Assembly (NCBI GenBank): GCA_001443455.1 | Contig: LDXO01000007.1 | Span: 51,143-115,142, forward strand | Length of the DNA stretch: 64,000 nt | Direction of reading: 5' to 3' | From: Deltaproteobacteria bacterium CSP1-8 | Lineage (GTDB): Bacteria > Desulfobacterota > Deferrimicrobia > Deferrimicrobiales > Deferrimicrobiaceae | Shown: one piece after another, positions 8,244-16,319 of the stretch | Position numbering within the stretch: the stretch's first letter is position 1 | Layout: each line of letters opens with the position of its first letter | The notes under the pieces: model-generated | The model's database searches: none | What the model was told of the DNA's origin: nothing | What the model saw: only the letters and a program-made list of their open reading frames with translations | Translations under genes and position numbers: made by a program

Positions 8244-9342
8244 ACGGCAGGTGAACCGGCTGGCGGAAATCCTCGTCCGGCATTCGGTCAAGGCGAAACG
8301 GGGCGAGATCGTCCGGATCTCGGGAAGCGAGCTGTCCCAACCTCTCGCCCTGGCGGTCTACCGCGAGGTGCTGCGGGCGGGAGCCCACCCGCTCCTTGCG
8401 GTCGGGTTCGAGGACGCGCAGAGGATCTTCTTCGAGGAGGCTTCCGCGGAGCAGATCCGCCACCTTCCGCCTACCAAGCGGTACGAGGCGAAGAGGATCG
8501 ACGCCGACATCATCCTCCTGGCCCCGTCGAACACCCGGCAATTGAGCCACATCCCGCCGAAGAGGATGGCCGAGCGGCGGAAGGCGCTCAAACCGGTTTC
8601 CGAGATCGTCCTGCGCAGGGTCCGCTGGGTCCTGACCAACTTCCCGACCGAGGCGCTCTCCCAGGAGTGCGACCGGTCCCTCCCCGAGTACGAGAAGTTC
8701 TACTATCGCGCCGTCTTGCAGGACTGGGCCGCGATGGCGAGGATGCTGGGACGGGCAAAAAGGATCCTCGAGAGGAGCCGCTCCGTCCGCATCGTGGGGA
8801 AGGAGACCGACCTTTCCTTTTCCATCAGGGGGCGGAAGGCGATCCCGTGCGCGGGGGAGTACAACATGCCGGACGGGGAGATCTTCACGGGCCCCGTGGA
8901 GACTTCCGCCTCCGGGAAGGTCTTCTTCGAGTTTCCCGCGATCGCGGGGGGCCGGGAGGTGTCGGGGATCCGCCTGACATTCCGGCGGGGGAAGGTCGTG
9001 GAGGCCACGGCAGAGAAGAACGAGGCGTATCTGAAGGAGATGCTTGCTGCCGACCCCGGGGCCTCCCGGCTGGGCGAGTTCGGGATCGGGGCGAATGCAG
9101 GGGTGACGGCTTTCACCCGCGACATCCTCCTGGACGAGAAGATGGGAGGGACGATCCACCTGGCCGTCGGCCGCTCCTATCCCGAGTCGGGGGGGAGGAA
9201 CCGGTCCGCCGTCCACTGGGACATGATCAAGGACCTGCGCAAGGAGGGGGAGCTCTACCTGGACGGCAAACCGGTATTGCGGACGGGCCACCTGTTCGGA
9301 AAGGTTCCCGCGGGGATGCGGAAGCGGGGACAGGGTCCGTGA
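8233..9342 (+). CDS. Aminopeptidase of the M29 family (AmpS/aminopeptidase T type)
   Basis: A 369-residue cytoplasmic metalloaminopeptidase. The dimetal ligands of M29 can be seen: Glu in AGEYNMPDGEIFTGP, Glu in GEFGIGAN, His in IHLAVGRSYPESGG, and His and Asp in VHWDMI. The start is the ATG at 8233, with GGAG just upstream inside the MuiA-like gene; the frame is open farther left but that part is a shadow of the previous gene. The gene is translationally coupled on both sides (11-base overlap left, GTGA overlap right). Confidence 0.9.
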   Translation: MGSERQVNRLAEILVRHSVKAKRGEIVRISGSELSQPLALAVYREVLRAGAHPLLAVGFEDAQRIFFEEASAEQIRHLPPTKRYEAKRIDADIILLAPSNTRQLSHIPPKRMAERRKALKPVSEIVLRRVRWVLTNFPTEALSQECDRSLPEYEKFYYRAVLQDWAAMARMLGRAKRILERSRSVRIVGKETDLSFSIRGRKAIPCAGEYNMPDGEIFTGPVETSASGKVFFEFPAIAGGREVSGIRLTFRRGKVVEATAEKNEAYLKEMLAADPGASRLGEFGIGANAGVTAFTRDILLDEKMGGTIHLAVGRSYPESGGRNRSAVHWDMIKDLRKEGELYLDGKPVLRTGHLFGKVPAGMRKRGQGP

Positions 9343-10217
9343 ACCGTGTCTTGATCGTCGGCTGCGGGGACATCGGCAGGCGCGTGGCGCGGCTGTGGCG
9401 GGAAGAAGGGGTCCCGGTATGCGCTCTCGCCCGCTCGTCGCAAAGCGCGCGGCGGCTGGAAGTCCTGGGCATCACCCCGGTGGCGGGGGACCTCGACGAA
9501 CCGGAGTCGCTTGCCGGCCTGCCGACGAAGGGCGCACTGGCGTACTACCTCGCCCCTCCGCCGGGAAGGGGGGAGACGGATCCGCGGATGCGGGCGTTCC
9601 TGGAATGCATCCCGCCCGGGGAGGAACCGGAAACCATCGTGTACATGAGCACGACTGCGGTGTACGGGGATCTTCGCGGTGGGTGGGCGACGGAGGAGAC
9701 CCCGCCCTCGCCGTCTGCGGCGCGCGGGATGCGTCGCCTCGACGCCGAGAACGCCCTTCTTGCGTGGGGGCGCCAGGGAAGCGTCCCCGTGGTGATCCTG
9801 CGCGTCGCGGGGATCTACGGGCCGGGCCGGCTGCCCATCGAAAAGGTGCGGGAGGGCGCTCCGGTGCTCGCCGGGAACGATTCTCCGTTCAGCAACCGGA
9901 TCCACTCCGAGGACCTCGCCCGGGTCTGCGTCGCGGCCGCGAGGCGGGGAACGGGCGGGGCCGTCTACAACGTGAGCGACGGGCAACCCGGAACCATCGC
10001 CCAGTACTATTGCGCCGTCGCCGACCTGCTCGGAGTCCCGCGACCTCCCACGATGACGATGGCCGAGGCAAGGCGGGTGATGAGCCAGGCGATGCTTTCC
10101 TACCTCTCCGAATCCAAAAGGGTCGACAACCGGAAGATGCGGGAGCAACTGGGGGTTACGCTTCTCCATCCCACCCTGGAGACGGGCCTCGCGGCCAGCC
10201 TGGACGGGGAAGAATAA
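9339..10217 (+). CDS. NAD(P)-dependent epimerase/dehydratase family protein (extended SDR)
   Basis: A 292-residue Rossmann protein starting at GTG 9339, overlapping the previous stop by four bases (GTGA). The nucleotide site is VLIVGCGDIGRRVA; further down are MSTTAVYGD and VAGIYGPGRLP, matching the SDR regions around the substrate pocket, and a YNVSDG strand late in the fold. It resembles the YeeZ-like group of predicted sugar-nucleotide epimerases. The classical YxxxK pair is not obvious, so an epimerase reaction is not certain. It ends the run of genes that starts with the cytochrome. Confidence 0.82.
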   Translation: MNRVLIVGCGDIGRRVARLWREEGVPVCALARSSQSARRLEVLGITPVAGDLDEPESLAGLPTKGALAYYLAPPPGRGETDPRMRAFLECIPPGEEPETIVYMSTTAVYGDLRGGWATEETPPSPSAARGMRRLDAENALLAWGRQGSVPVVILRVAGIYGPGRLPIEKVREGAPVLAGNDSPFSNRIHSEDLARVCVAAARRGTGGAVYNVSDGQPGTIAQYYCAVADLLGVPRPPTMTMAEARRVMSQAMLSYLSESKRVDNRKMREQLGVTLLHPTLETGLAASLDGEE

Positions 10218-10248
10218 GCGGGTTTCCTCCGGCAACAGCCCGATCCGA

Positions 10249-11826
10249 TTATTGGGCCTCCGGGGCCCTGGGCATGATCACCACGTCGATTCGCCGGTTG
10301 ATCGCCCGTCCTTCCTCGGTGTCGTTGGACGCCAGGGGCCTGCTGGAACCGTACCCGACGGAGGAAATCCGCTCCTCGGGGAGGGTTCCGTTGGCCACGA
10401 AGTAGGCGCGGACCGCTTCCGCCCTTTTCTGCGACAGGTGTTCGTTCAGCGCCTTCGTCCCCGTGCTGTCCGTGTGCCCCTCCACGGTGACGTCGGGCTC
10501 GCCGAACGTGCGGATGGCCCGCTGCACCTTGGTCAACAGGCCGTAGTTGTCGGGCAGGATCACTTCCTTGCCCACGGGGAAACGGATTTCCCGCAGCCGG
10601 ATCACGAGGCGGTTCCCCTCCTTGTAGACCTCCGCCTCGTTCGGGGCGAAGAAGGCCCGGACGTCGTTGTACTTGAGCTGGAACTCCCTTTCCGCTGCCA
10701 GCCGCTCCTTCTCGGCCCGGACCCGCTCGGTCTCGCCCTCCAGGGCGGCGATCTGCTTCCTCGAGGCTTCGTCCAAGGCGGCGATCTTCCTCCGCGCGGT
10801 CTCGTCCAGGGTGGCGAGCCGCTTTTGCGTGGATACCTGGAGGTCGGTCAGCTCTCTCTTCCTGGCCTCGAGTTCCGCATGCTGGGACCTCACCTTGCCC
10901 GCGAGGAACTGCTGGTCCTTCTGCAGCCCGTCGATCGATCCGAGGATGTTCTCCACCTGCAGGTCGATCGGTTCGGAGCGCATGTCGGAGACCGAGAGCT
11001 TCCCCGTGATCCTGCTCAATATACCTTCCATCCAGAGGGCGGTCTGCTCCGGCTGCATGGTGCGGATCTTCTCGCTCTGCCGGGTCACCTGGACAAGTCG
11101 GCGGGCATGGAAGACCGCCTCGGCCGCATTCGCCTGCACGTTCTCTTTCTGGTATCGCTGCCCGGAGATGAAGGCATCGGCCTCCCCCAGTTTCCTTTTC
11201 GCGCCCGTAAGCGTTTCCGGGGCCAGCTTCCGCGCGCTTTCCTTCTCCGCCTGCCCGATCAGATTCCGCACCTCGCCCAGGGTTTGCTCCTTGATCGCCC
11301 GCAGCTCGAGCTGGTCGAAGGCGCCGGCGACCTTCCCCTGGTTTCTGCGGGCCCAGTCCAGATCGTTGTTCTCGATCGCCTTGGTCAGGTCGAGGAACGA
11401 TTCCTCCACCCCGGCGTAATCCTTCCCGAAGTTTGTGGCACCGGCGGCCCGGGCCAGCTCGCGTGCCCGGATGGCGTCGGGGATCGCCGGTTTGGCCACT
11501 TCCGTCATTTCTTTTGCCCGCTGGAGCCCGGCCCGGCCGTAGGCGACGTCCTGCAGGATCCCGGAGAGGGGTTCCCCGCGTGCCAGGCCTTTCTTCGCTT
11601 CCCCGAGCGACGTCTCGGCCCTGGCGAACCAGGTCGGCGACAGGACGTTGACCCGGTCTTTCCTCGCCGTTCCGATATCGTTTTCCAGGAGGTTGACCTG
11701 TTCCGCGGGACTTTCCGTCGTCGCGATCGGCTCCACCTTCAGTTTGCCCGGACCCGCGCACCCTCCCAGGAGAGTAACGACGGCGATGAGCGCCGGCAGG
11801 ATGACAAGAGTTCCTTCCCCTCTCAT
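10249..11826 (-). CDS. OmpA-family lipoprotein with long coiled coil
   Basis: A 525-residue outer-envelope lipoprotein. The signal peptide ends in the lipobox LLGGC. A largely helical middle (about residues 60-380) contains DUF4398-like repeats and a long charged coiled coil. The C-terminal OmpA domain (about 400-515) has the peptidoglycan-binding signature: FPVGKEVILPDN, VEGHTDSTGT, LSQKRAEAVRAYF, GYGSSRPLASN and NRRIDVVI. AGGAGGAAGG directly precedes the ATG. The protein probably tethers the outer membrane to the cell wall. It is divergent from the FKBP gene. Confidence 0.9.
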   Translation of the reverse strand: MRGEGTLVILPALIAVVTLLGGCAGPGKLKVEPIATTESPAEQVNLLENDIGTARKDRVNVLSPTWFARAETSLGEAKKGLARGEPLSGILQDVAYGRAGLQRAKEMTEVAKPAIPDAIRARELARAAGATNFGKDYAGVEESFLDLTKAIENNDLDWARRNQGKVAGAFDQLELRAIKEQTLGEVRNLIGQAEKESARKLAPETLTGAKRKLGEADAFISGQRYQKENVQANAAEAVFHARRLVQVTRQSEKIRTMQPEQTALWMEGILSRITGKLSVSDMRSEPIDLQVENILGSIDGLQKDQQFLAGKVRSQHAELEARKRELTDLQVSTQKRLATLDETARRKIAALDEASRKQIAALEGETERVRAEKERLAAEREFQLKYNDVRAFFAPNEAEVYKEGNRLVIRLREIRFPVGKEVILPDNYGLLTKVQRAIRTFGEPDVTVEGHTDSTGTKALNEHLSQKRAEAVRAYFVANGTLPEERISSVGYGSSRPLASNDTEEGRAINRRIDVVIMPRAPEAQ

Positions 11827-11887
11827 ACCTTCCTCCTTTCGGGGAACCCCCGCGGAAAGAGCACCCTTGCGGGTACCGTATGGAAAT

Positions 11888-12005
11888 CAGTATACCGGAA
11901 CGGGATGCCCGGGCGGAACGCCCCTGCTTCCCCGATGCGGTGGAATACCCCGATCCGTATCTTTTGGGATTGGGGTGGTCCACGGATTCCGCCCTGTCGT
12001 ATACT
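11888..12005. promoter_or_regulatory. Divergent pair of -10-like GTATACTGAT motifs
   Basis: GTATACTGAT occurs on the minus strand at about 11894-11885 (facing the OmpA gene) and on the plus strand at 11999-12008 (facing the FKBP gene). Each contains TATACT as a -10 hexamer. No good -35 is visible for either, so the assignment is tentative, but the identical ten-base motif in mirror orientation suggests paired divergent promoters. Confidence 0.4.
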
Positions 12006-12092
12006 GATACGGCTGTTTTGTTTTCCTCGCCCCTCCCGGGCCGCGGCCCGGGAGGGCGAGCATTTCTCTTAGGAAACGGGAAAGGAGAACCG

Positions 12093-12830
12093 ATGAAACT
12101 CCGTTGGGGGGCGGCGGCGGCCGCACTGCTTCTGGCCGGTCACGGTAGCGCGGGGGATGCTCCGAAGCTTACGGACCAGAAGGACAAGGTCAGCTACAGC
12201 ATCGGGATAGACATCGGCAACAACCTGAAAAGGCAGTCGATCGATATCGCCCCGGACCTCCTCGCGAAAGGGGTCCGGGACGCCATGTCCGGCGGGGAAA
12301 CCCTTCTTTCCGCCGAGGAGATGCGAGAGACGCTGATCGCCCTGCAGAAGGAGACGATGGCCAAGGCCCAGGAGCAACGGAAGCAGGTCGCGGAAAAGAA
12401 CAAGAAGGAGGGGGAGACCTTCCTGGCCGGGAACAGGAAGAAGGAGGGAGTCGTCACCCTCCCGAGCGGTCTGCAGTACAAGGTGGTCAAGGCGGGCGAC
12501 GGCGCCTCGCCGAAGGAAACCGACACGGTGGAGACCAACTACCGGGGCACCCTGATCGACGGAACCGAGTTCGACAGCTCCTACAAACGGGGGCAGGCGG
12601 CGGTCTTCCCGGTCAACGGGGTCATCCCGGGATGGACCGAGGCGCTCCAGCGGATGAAGGTCGGCGACAAGTGGCAACTTTTTCTCCCGCCCGAACTCGC
12701 CTACGGGGAGCAGGGCGCCGGGCCGATCGGGCCGAACTCGACCCTCATCTTCGATGTCGAGCTGATGTCGGTCAAAAGGGAGGCGGAAGCGGAGCAAGCC
12801 GGGCAAGGCAGTCCCGCGGGGAATCGCTGA
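12093..12830 (+). CDS. FKBP-type peptidyl-prolyl isomerase, periplasmic (Mip/FkpA-like)
   Basis: A 245-residue envelope foldase. A signal peptide (about residues 1-20, ending HGSAGD) precedes an N-terminal helical dimerisation domain (VSYSIGIDIGNNLKRQ onward, about 25-120) and a C-terminal FKBP domain with the active-site features ETNYRGTLIDGTEFDSSY, VIPGWTEALQRMKVGDKW, and PPELAYGEQGAGPIGPN. This two-part layout is that of Mip and FkpA. AAAGGAG lies six bases before the ATG; an in-frame extension to 11880 is not supported. A short hydrophilic tail follows the domain. Confidence 0.93.
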   Translation: MKLRWGAAAAALLLAGHGSAGDAPKLTDQKDKVSYSIGIDIGNNLKRQSIDIAPDLLAKGVRDAMSGGETLLSAEEMRETLIALQKETMAKAQEQRKQVAEKNKKEGETFLAGNRKKEGVVTLPSGLQYKVVKAGDGASPKETDTVETNYRGTLIDGTEFDSSYKRGQAAVFPVNGVIPGWTEALQRMKVGDKWQLFLPPELAYGEQGAGPIGPNSTLIFDVELMSVKREAEAEQAGQGSPAGNR

Positions 12831-12932
12831 CAAACTCGCCCGTTTCGCGGGCGGAATGTGTAAATAGTAACGATGAAAATACCACCGGCACGGCTGTGAA
12901 CAGGCCGTACCGGTTCCAGGGGGAGGAGACCC

Positions 12933-13910
12933 ATGAAAAAATCGAATGTCGGTATGCTGTTCGCCTTGCTCTTTCTGGTTGCCCTGGGGGTCGGGCCGGG
13001 ATCCCGTACCGCCTGGAGCGAACCGGCTAAATCCTTTCCTACCCGGCAGCTCACCTACCTGGTCTGCTTCGACCCGGGCGGCCAGTCCGACCGCGAGGCG
13101 CGGCGGCAGGCGCCCCTGCTCGAGAAGTTCCTCGGCCAGAACGTGATCATCGACTACAAGATCGGCGGAGGGGGAGCGCTCGGATGGAGGGTGCTCACAA
13201 AGGCCAAGCCCGACGGCTACACGTTCGCCGGCTTCAATATCCCCCACGTCATCCTCCAGCCTTTGCAGCAGGATGTCGGCTACAAGACCGAGGAGATCGT
13301 TCCTCTCTTCATCTTCCACAAGACCCCGCTGGCCCTGGCGGTGCTCGAGACCAGCCCGTTCAAGACCTTAAAGGACCTGATCGACCACGCGAAGAAGAAC
13401 CCTTACCTCGTTTCCGTCGGGGGGTCGGGTGCCTACACGGGCTACCACATGGCGACGCTTAGGTTCGAGAAATTGATCGGCGCCAAGCTCACGTACGTTC
13501 CTTACACCGGGGCAGCCCCGCAGATGACGTCCTTCCTGGGAGGCCACCTCGTCGCCGTCTTCGGCGCGTCGGACGACCTGACCCGATACAGGGACAAGGT
13601 GCGGATCCTTGGGTTTGCAACGGACAAGCGGTTCCCCGGGTTTCCCGACGTTCCGACGCTCAAGGAACAGGGAATCGACATGGTGGAGGGCGTCGACCGC
13701 GGGGTAGCCGTTCCTCCAGGGACGCCTCCCGACGTCATCAAGAAGCTGGAGGCGGCCTTTATGGACATCGCCAGCAAGCCGGAATTCCAGGAGGAGCAGC
13801 GGAAGAACGGATTCATCCCCCTGGCGATCGGCCACGAGGAGGGGAAGGAATACCTGAAGAGGATGACGGCGCTTTACACGGAAATTTTCGCCGAGGTGAA
13901 GAAAAGGTAA
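12933..13910 (+). CDS. tctC: Tripartite tricarboxylate transporter substrate-binding protein (TctC/Bug family)
   Basis: A 325-residue periplasmic receptor with a signal peptide (residues 1-29). Bug-family features include the FDPGGQSDREARRQAP loop near the start, KAKPDGYTF, VPYTGAAPQ, FATDKRFPGFPDVPTLKEQG and PPGTPPDVIKKLEAAF. These proteins bind carboxylates and deliver them to the TctAB membrane complex. GGGAGGAG precedes the ATG. It heads tctCBA with gaps of 34 and 9 bases. The ligand cannot be named from sequence. Confidence 0.92.
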   Translation: MKKSNVGMLFALLFLVALGVGPGSRTAWSEPAKSFPTRQLTYLVCFDPGGQSDREARRQAPLLEKFLGQNVIIDYKIGGGGALGWRVLTKAKPDGYTFAGFNIPHVILQPLQQDVGYKTEEIVPLFIFHKTPLALAVLETSPFKTLKDLIDHAKKNPYLVSVGGSGAYTGYHMATLRFEKLIGAKLTYVPYTGAAPQMTSFLGGHLVAVFGASDDLTRYRDKVRILGFATDKRFPGFPDVPTLKEQGIDMVEGVDRGVAVPPGTPPDVIKKLEAAFMDIASKPEFQEEQRKNGFIPLAIGHEEGKEYLKRMTALYTEIFAEVKKR

Positions 13911-13944
13911 TCCGGGAGACGAAAGGCCAGGCTGCGGGAGTGCA

Positions 13945-14409
13945 ATGAGGAGCCAGAGGAGAGGGGATATCGTCGCAGGCTGCTTCATTGCGCTCCTCGG
14001 CGCGGTGGTCATCATCGCCGCGTCGCGGATCCCCGGGGATCCCGAGGAGCGGCTGCCGCCGAGGACCCTTCCCTACGCCGTCGGCTTCATGACGCTGGCA
14101 GGAGGCGCAGGCCTCGCGTTCAGGTCCTGGCGCTACCGTGGACAGGACCTGGCAATCAAGTGGCCCGACCGGGATGGGGCGCTGCGGATCGCGGTGAACC
14201 TCCTCCTGCTGGTCCTTTACATCGCCCTCATCGAACCTCTCGGGATGCCCATCGTCACGGCCTTATACGTCGCCGCGGCGATCTGGTACATCGACCGGAA
14301 GCGGATCGTCGCCGCGCTCCTCACCGGCGCGGGTTCCGGCGTGGTCGTCTATTACCTGTTCATCAAGCTCCTGGAGCTCCAGTTTCCTCTGGGACTTCTG
14401 CAAAGATAG
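13945..14409 (+). CDS. tctB: Tripartite tricarboxylate transporter small membrane subunit (TctB family)
   Basis: A 154-residue membrane protein with four hydrophobic segments (about residues 9-27, 45-62, 85-105 and 120-145), the usual TctB layout. The order tctC-tctB-tctA and close spacing fix the role: it forms the membrane complex with the large TctA subunit and uses the ion gradient to import a carboxylate bound by TctC. Sequence conservation in this family is low, so the call leans on context. Confidence 0.88.
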   Translation: MRSQRRGDIVAGCFIALLGAVVIIAASRIPGDPEERLPPRTLPYAVGFMTLAGGAGLAFRSWRYRGQDLAIKWPDRDGALRIAVNLLLLVLYIALIEPLGMPIVTALYVAAAIWYIDRKRIVAALLTGAGSGVVVYYLFIKLLELQFPLGLLQR

Positions 14410-14418
14410 AGGAAAAGG

Positions 14419-15930
14419 GTGCTCTTTTCCTGGGACCTTCTGATACAGGGCTTTGCCGACGCCCTCACCTGGTCGAACCTCCTCTGGGCGTTCGTCGGCT
14501 GTCTCGTGGGCACGCTGATCGGCGTCCTGCCGGGAATCGGCCCTTCCGCGGGGATCGCGATCCTTTTGCCTCTCACCACGATGATCCCTCCGACCTCGGG
14601 GATCATCATGATGGCGGCGATCTACTACGGCGCGATGTACGGCGGCTCCACGACCGCCATCGTGGTCAACATCCCCGGCGAGGCCTCCTCCGTGCCCACT
14701 TGCATCGACGGCTACGAGATGGCCAAGCAGGGGCGGGCGGGCGCGGCCCTGGGCATCTCCGCGATTTCCTCCTTCGTCGCGGGAACCCTGGGCCTGGTGG
14801 GCCTCACTTTCTTCGCGCCGCTCCTGGCGAACGTGGCCCTTGCGTTCGGGCCGCCGGAGTACTTCGCCCTGATGTTCATGGGCTTAAGCCTCGTCATCAG
14901 CCTGTCCGGCCGCGCGCTCCTCAAAGGGCTCATCGCCATGTCCCTGGGCCTCCTGGCCTCCCTCATCGGACAGAACCCCCTGACCGGGGCCGTGCGCCTC
15001 ACCTTCGGCTGGCTTGACCTCATGGCGGGGGTCAGCTTCATCAGCGTCATCATCGGGCTGTTCGCCATCAGCGAGGTCATGATCAACGTCGAGGCGGCGG
15101 CGACCCTCATCTACGAAACGAAGATCAAGGGCTGGATGCCGACCTGGAAGGAGATCCGGCAATGCTTCGGCGCCATGCTCCGCTCAACCGGGATCGGTTT
15201 CTTCTTAGGTCTTCTGCCGGGATGCGCCCCGGCGGTGACGACGTTTATCGCGTACGACGTCGAAAAGCGTTTTTCCAAGACCCCCGAGAGGTTCGGCAAA
15301 GGCGCGATCGAGGGAGTTGCGGCGCCGGAGGGGGCGAACAACGCCACGACGAGCGGCGGCTTCGTACCGCTTTTCGCTTTTGGACTGCCGACGGGACCCG
15401 CGCTCGCCGTGCTTCTGGGCGGCCTCATGATGTACGGGCTCCAGCCGGGTCCGATGCTCTTCCAGCAGAACCCGAAGTTCGTCTGGGCGGTGATCGCCAG
15501 CATGTACATCGGGAACGTGATCCTGCTCGTCCTCAACCTGCCGCTCGTCGGTTTCTGGGCCCGGATCGCCCTCATCCCCTTCCCGATCCTGGGACCCATC
15601 ATCATCCTCTGCTGCGTCATCGGAGCCTACAGCATCCGGTTCCTCATGTTCGATGTCTGGATCACGCTTGTGTTCGGTGTGATCGGATACCTCATGCGCA
15701 AGCTCTCCTTCCCTATCGCGCCCATGGTATTAGCGACCGTCCTTGCACCGATGCTGGAGACCTCGCTCCAGCAGTCGCTGCTCATCTCCCTGGGGTCTCC
15801 GTTCATCTTCTTCACCCGGCCCATCGCCGCCTTCTTCATGGCCCTCGCCTTCCTCTCGATACTCAGGGGCATCTGGATCCAGGTCCGTACCCATGCCCCC
15901 GAGATCGCCATCGACGAAAGCGACGACTAA
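14419..15930 (+). CDS. tctA: Tripartite tricarboxylate transporter large membrane subunit (TctA family)
   Basis: A 503-residue permease with about twelve membrane helices. Family signatures are clear: GVLPGIGPSAGIAILLPLT, AIYYGAMYGGSTTAIVVNIPGE, a second GLLPGCAPAVTTFIAYDVEK, and GVAAPEGANNATTSGGFVPL. The GTG at 14419 is preceded by GAGGAAAAGG and lies 9 bases after tctB. With TctC and TctB it forms a secondary carboxylate importer. Downstream there is a gap of about 390 bases. Confidence 0.94.
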   Translation: MLFSWDLLIQGFADALTWSNLLWAFVGCLVGTLIGVLPGIGPSAGIAILLPLTTMIPPTSGIIMMAAIYYGAMYGGSTTAIVVNIPGEASSVPTCIDGYEMAKQGRAGAALGISAISSFVAGTLGLVGLTFFAPLLANVALAFGPPEYFALMFMGLSLVISLSGRALLKGLIAMSLGLLASLIGQNPLTGAVRLTFGWLDLMAGVSFISVIIGLFAISEVMINVEAAATLIYETKIKGWMPTWKEIRQCFGAMLRSTGIGFFLGLLPGCAPAVTTFIAYDVEKRFSKTPERFGKGAIEGVAAPEGANNATTSGGFVPLFAFGLPTGPALAVLLGGLMMYGLQPGPMLFQQNPKFVWAVIASMYIGNVILLVLNLPLVGFWARIALIPFPILGPIIILCCVIGAYSIRFLMFDVWITLVFGVIGYLMRKLSFPIAPMVLATVLAPMLETSLQQSLLISLGSPFIFFTRPIAAFFMALAFLSILRGIWIQVRTHAPEIAIDESDD

Positions 15931-16319
15931 CCGCCCCGCAGCACGGGCAGTGCCCCTTGACGACGGGTTCCCGATCGGCCGGATCGGACATGGTTCGCTC
16001 CTGGCAGGGAATCGGGGATGACGGCGCTGGAAGGGGCCGATCGGCGGTCATGCGGTGGTCGGAGGGACCTTGGGTTTAAAAACGGTGGATTTGGCGATGA
16101 AACGATTCCTTGCTATCTGCCGTCTCATGTGTAATAGTTACTCAGTTTTGTTGGATCACGCGTCGGAAATGATCCGGAAGCGATCCCTCCGCGGAAGCGG
16201 GTCTTCCCCTCCTCCCGGTCGCACTTCGCATTTCCCGTAAGATTCGGCATGGCAAAGAGCCGGTCGGCGCCATGGAATGTGGTGCCCGGACAAACGATTT
16301 CCTATATGGAGGAAGAAGA
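15931..16319. other. Gap between tctA and rhlE without a convincing gene
   Basis: The stretch has short inverted repeats (CCGATC/GATCGG near 15971-15987) but no T-tract terminator. Small open frames on both strands lack family features. An AT-richer part (about 16110-16165) includes TTTTGTTGGATC at about 16147, similar to the half-sites described at 21207 and 39670, but no sigma-54 promoter follows at the right distance. The end (16300-16319) holds the ribosome site of rhlE. Confidence 0.5.

Noticed and set aside
10100..11983. 627-codon minus-strand frame parallel to the OmpA lipoprotein
   Set aside because: A different frame of the same DNA; the 10249-11826 frame has a lipobox, OmpA domain and ribosome site, and this one is Gly/Arg-rich shadow.
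15863..16051. Short minus-strand frame with AGGAG before MSDPADREPVVKGHCPCCGA
   Set aside because: It has a fair ribosome site and a CPCC zinc-ribbon-like start, but soon runs into the antisense of tctA and turns into basic low-complexity sequence; at best a decayed gene fragment.
16145..16157. TTTTGTTGGATC resembling the activator half-sites
   Set aside because: It matches only eight core bases, has no inverted partner, and no sigma-54 promoter follows.
16055..16240. Plus-strand frame of 61 codons before rhlE
   Set aside because: No ribosome site, no family pattern, and the end is Ser/Pro/Arg-rich GC translation.
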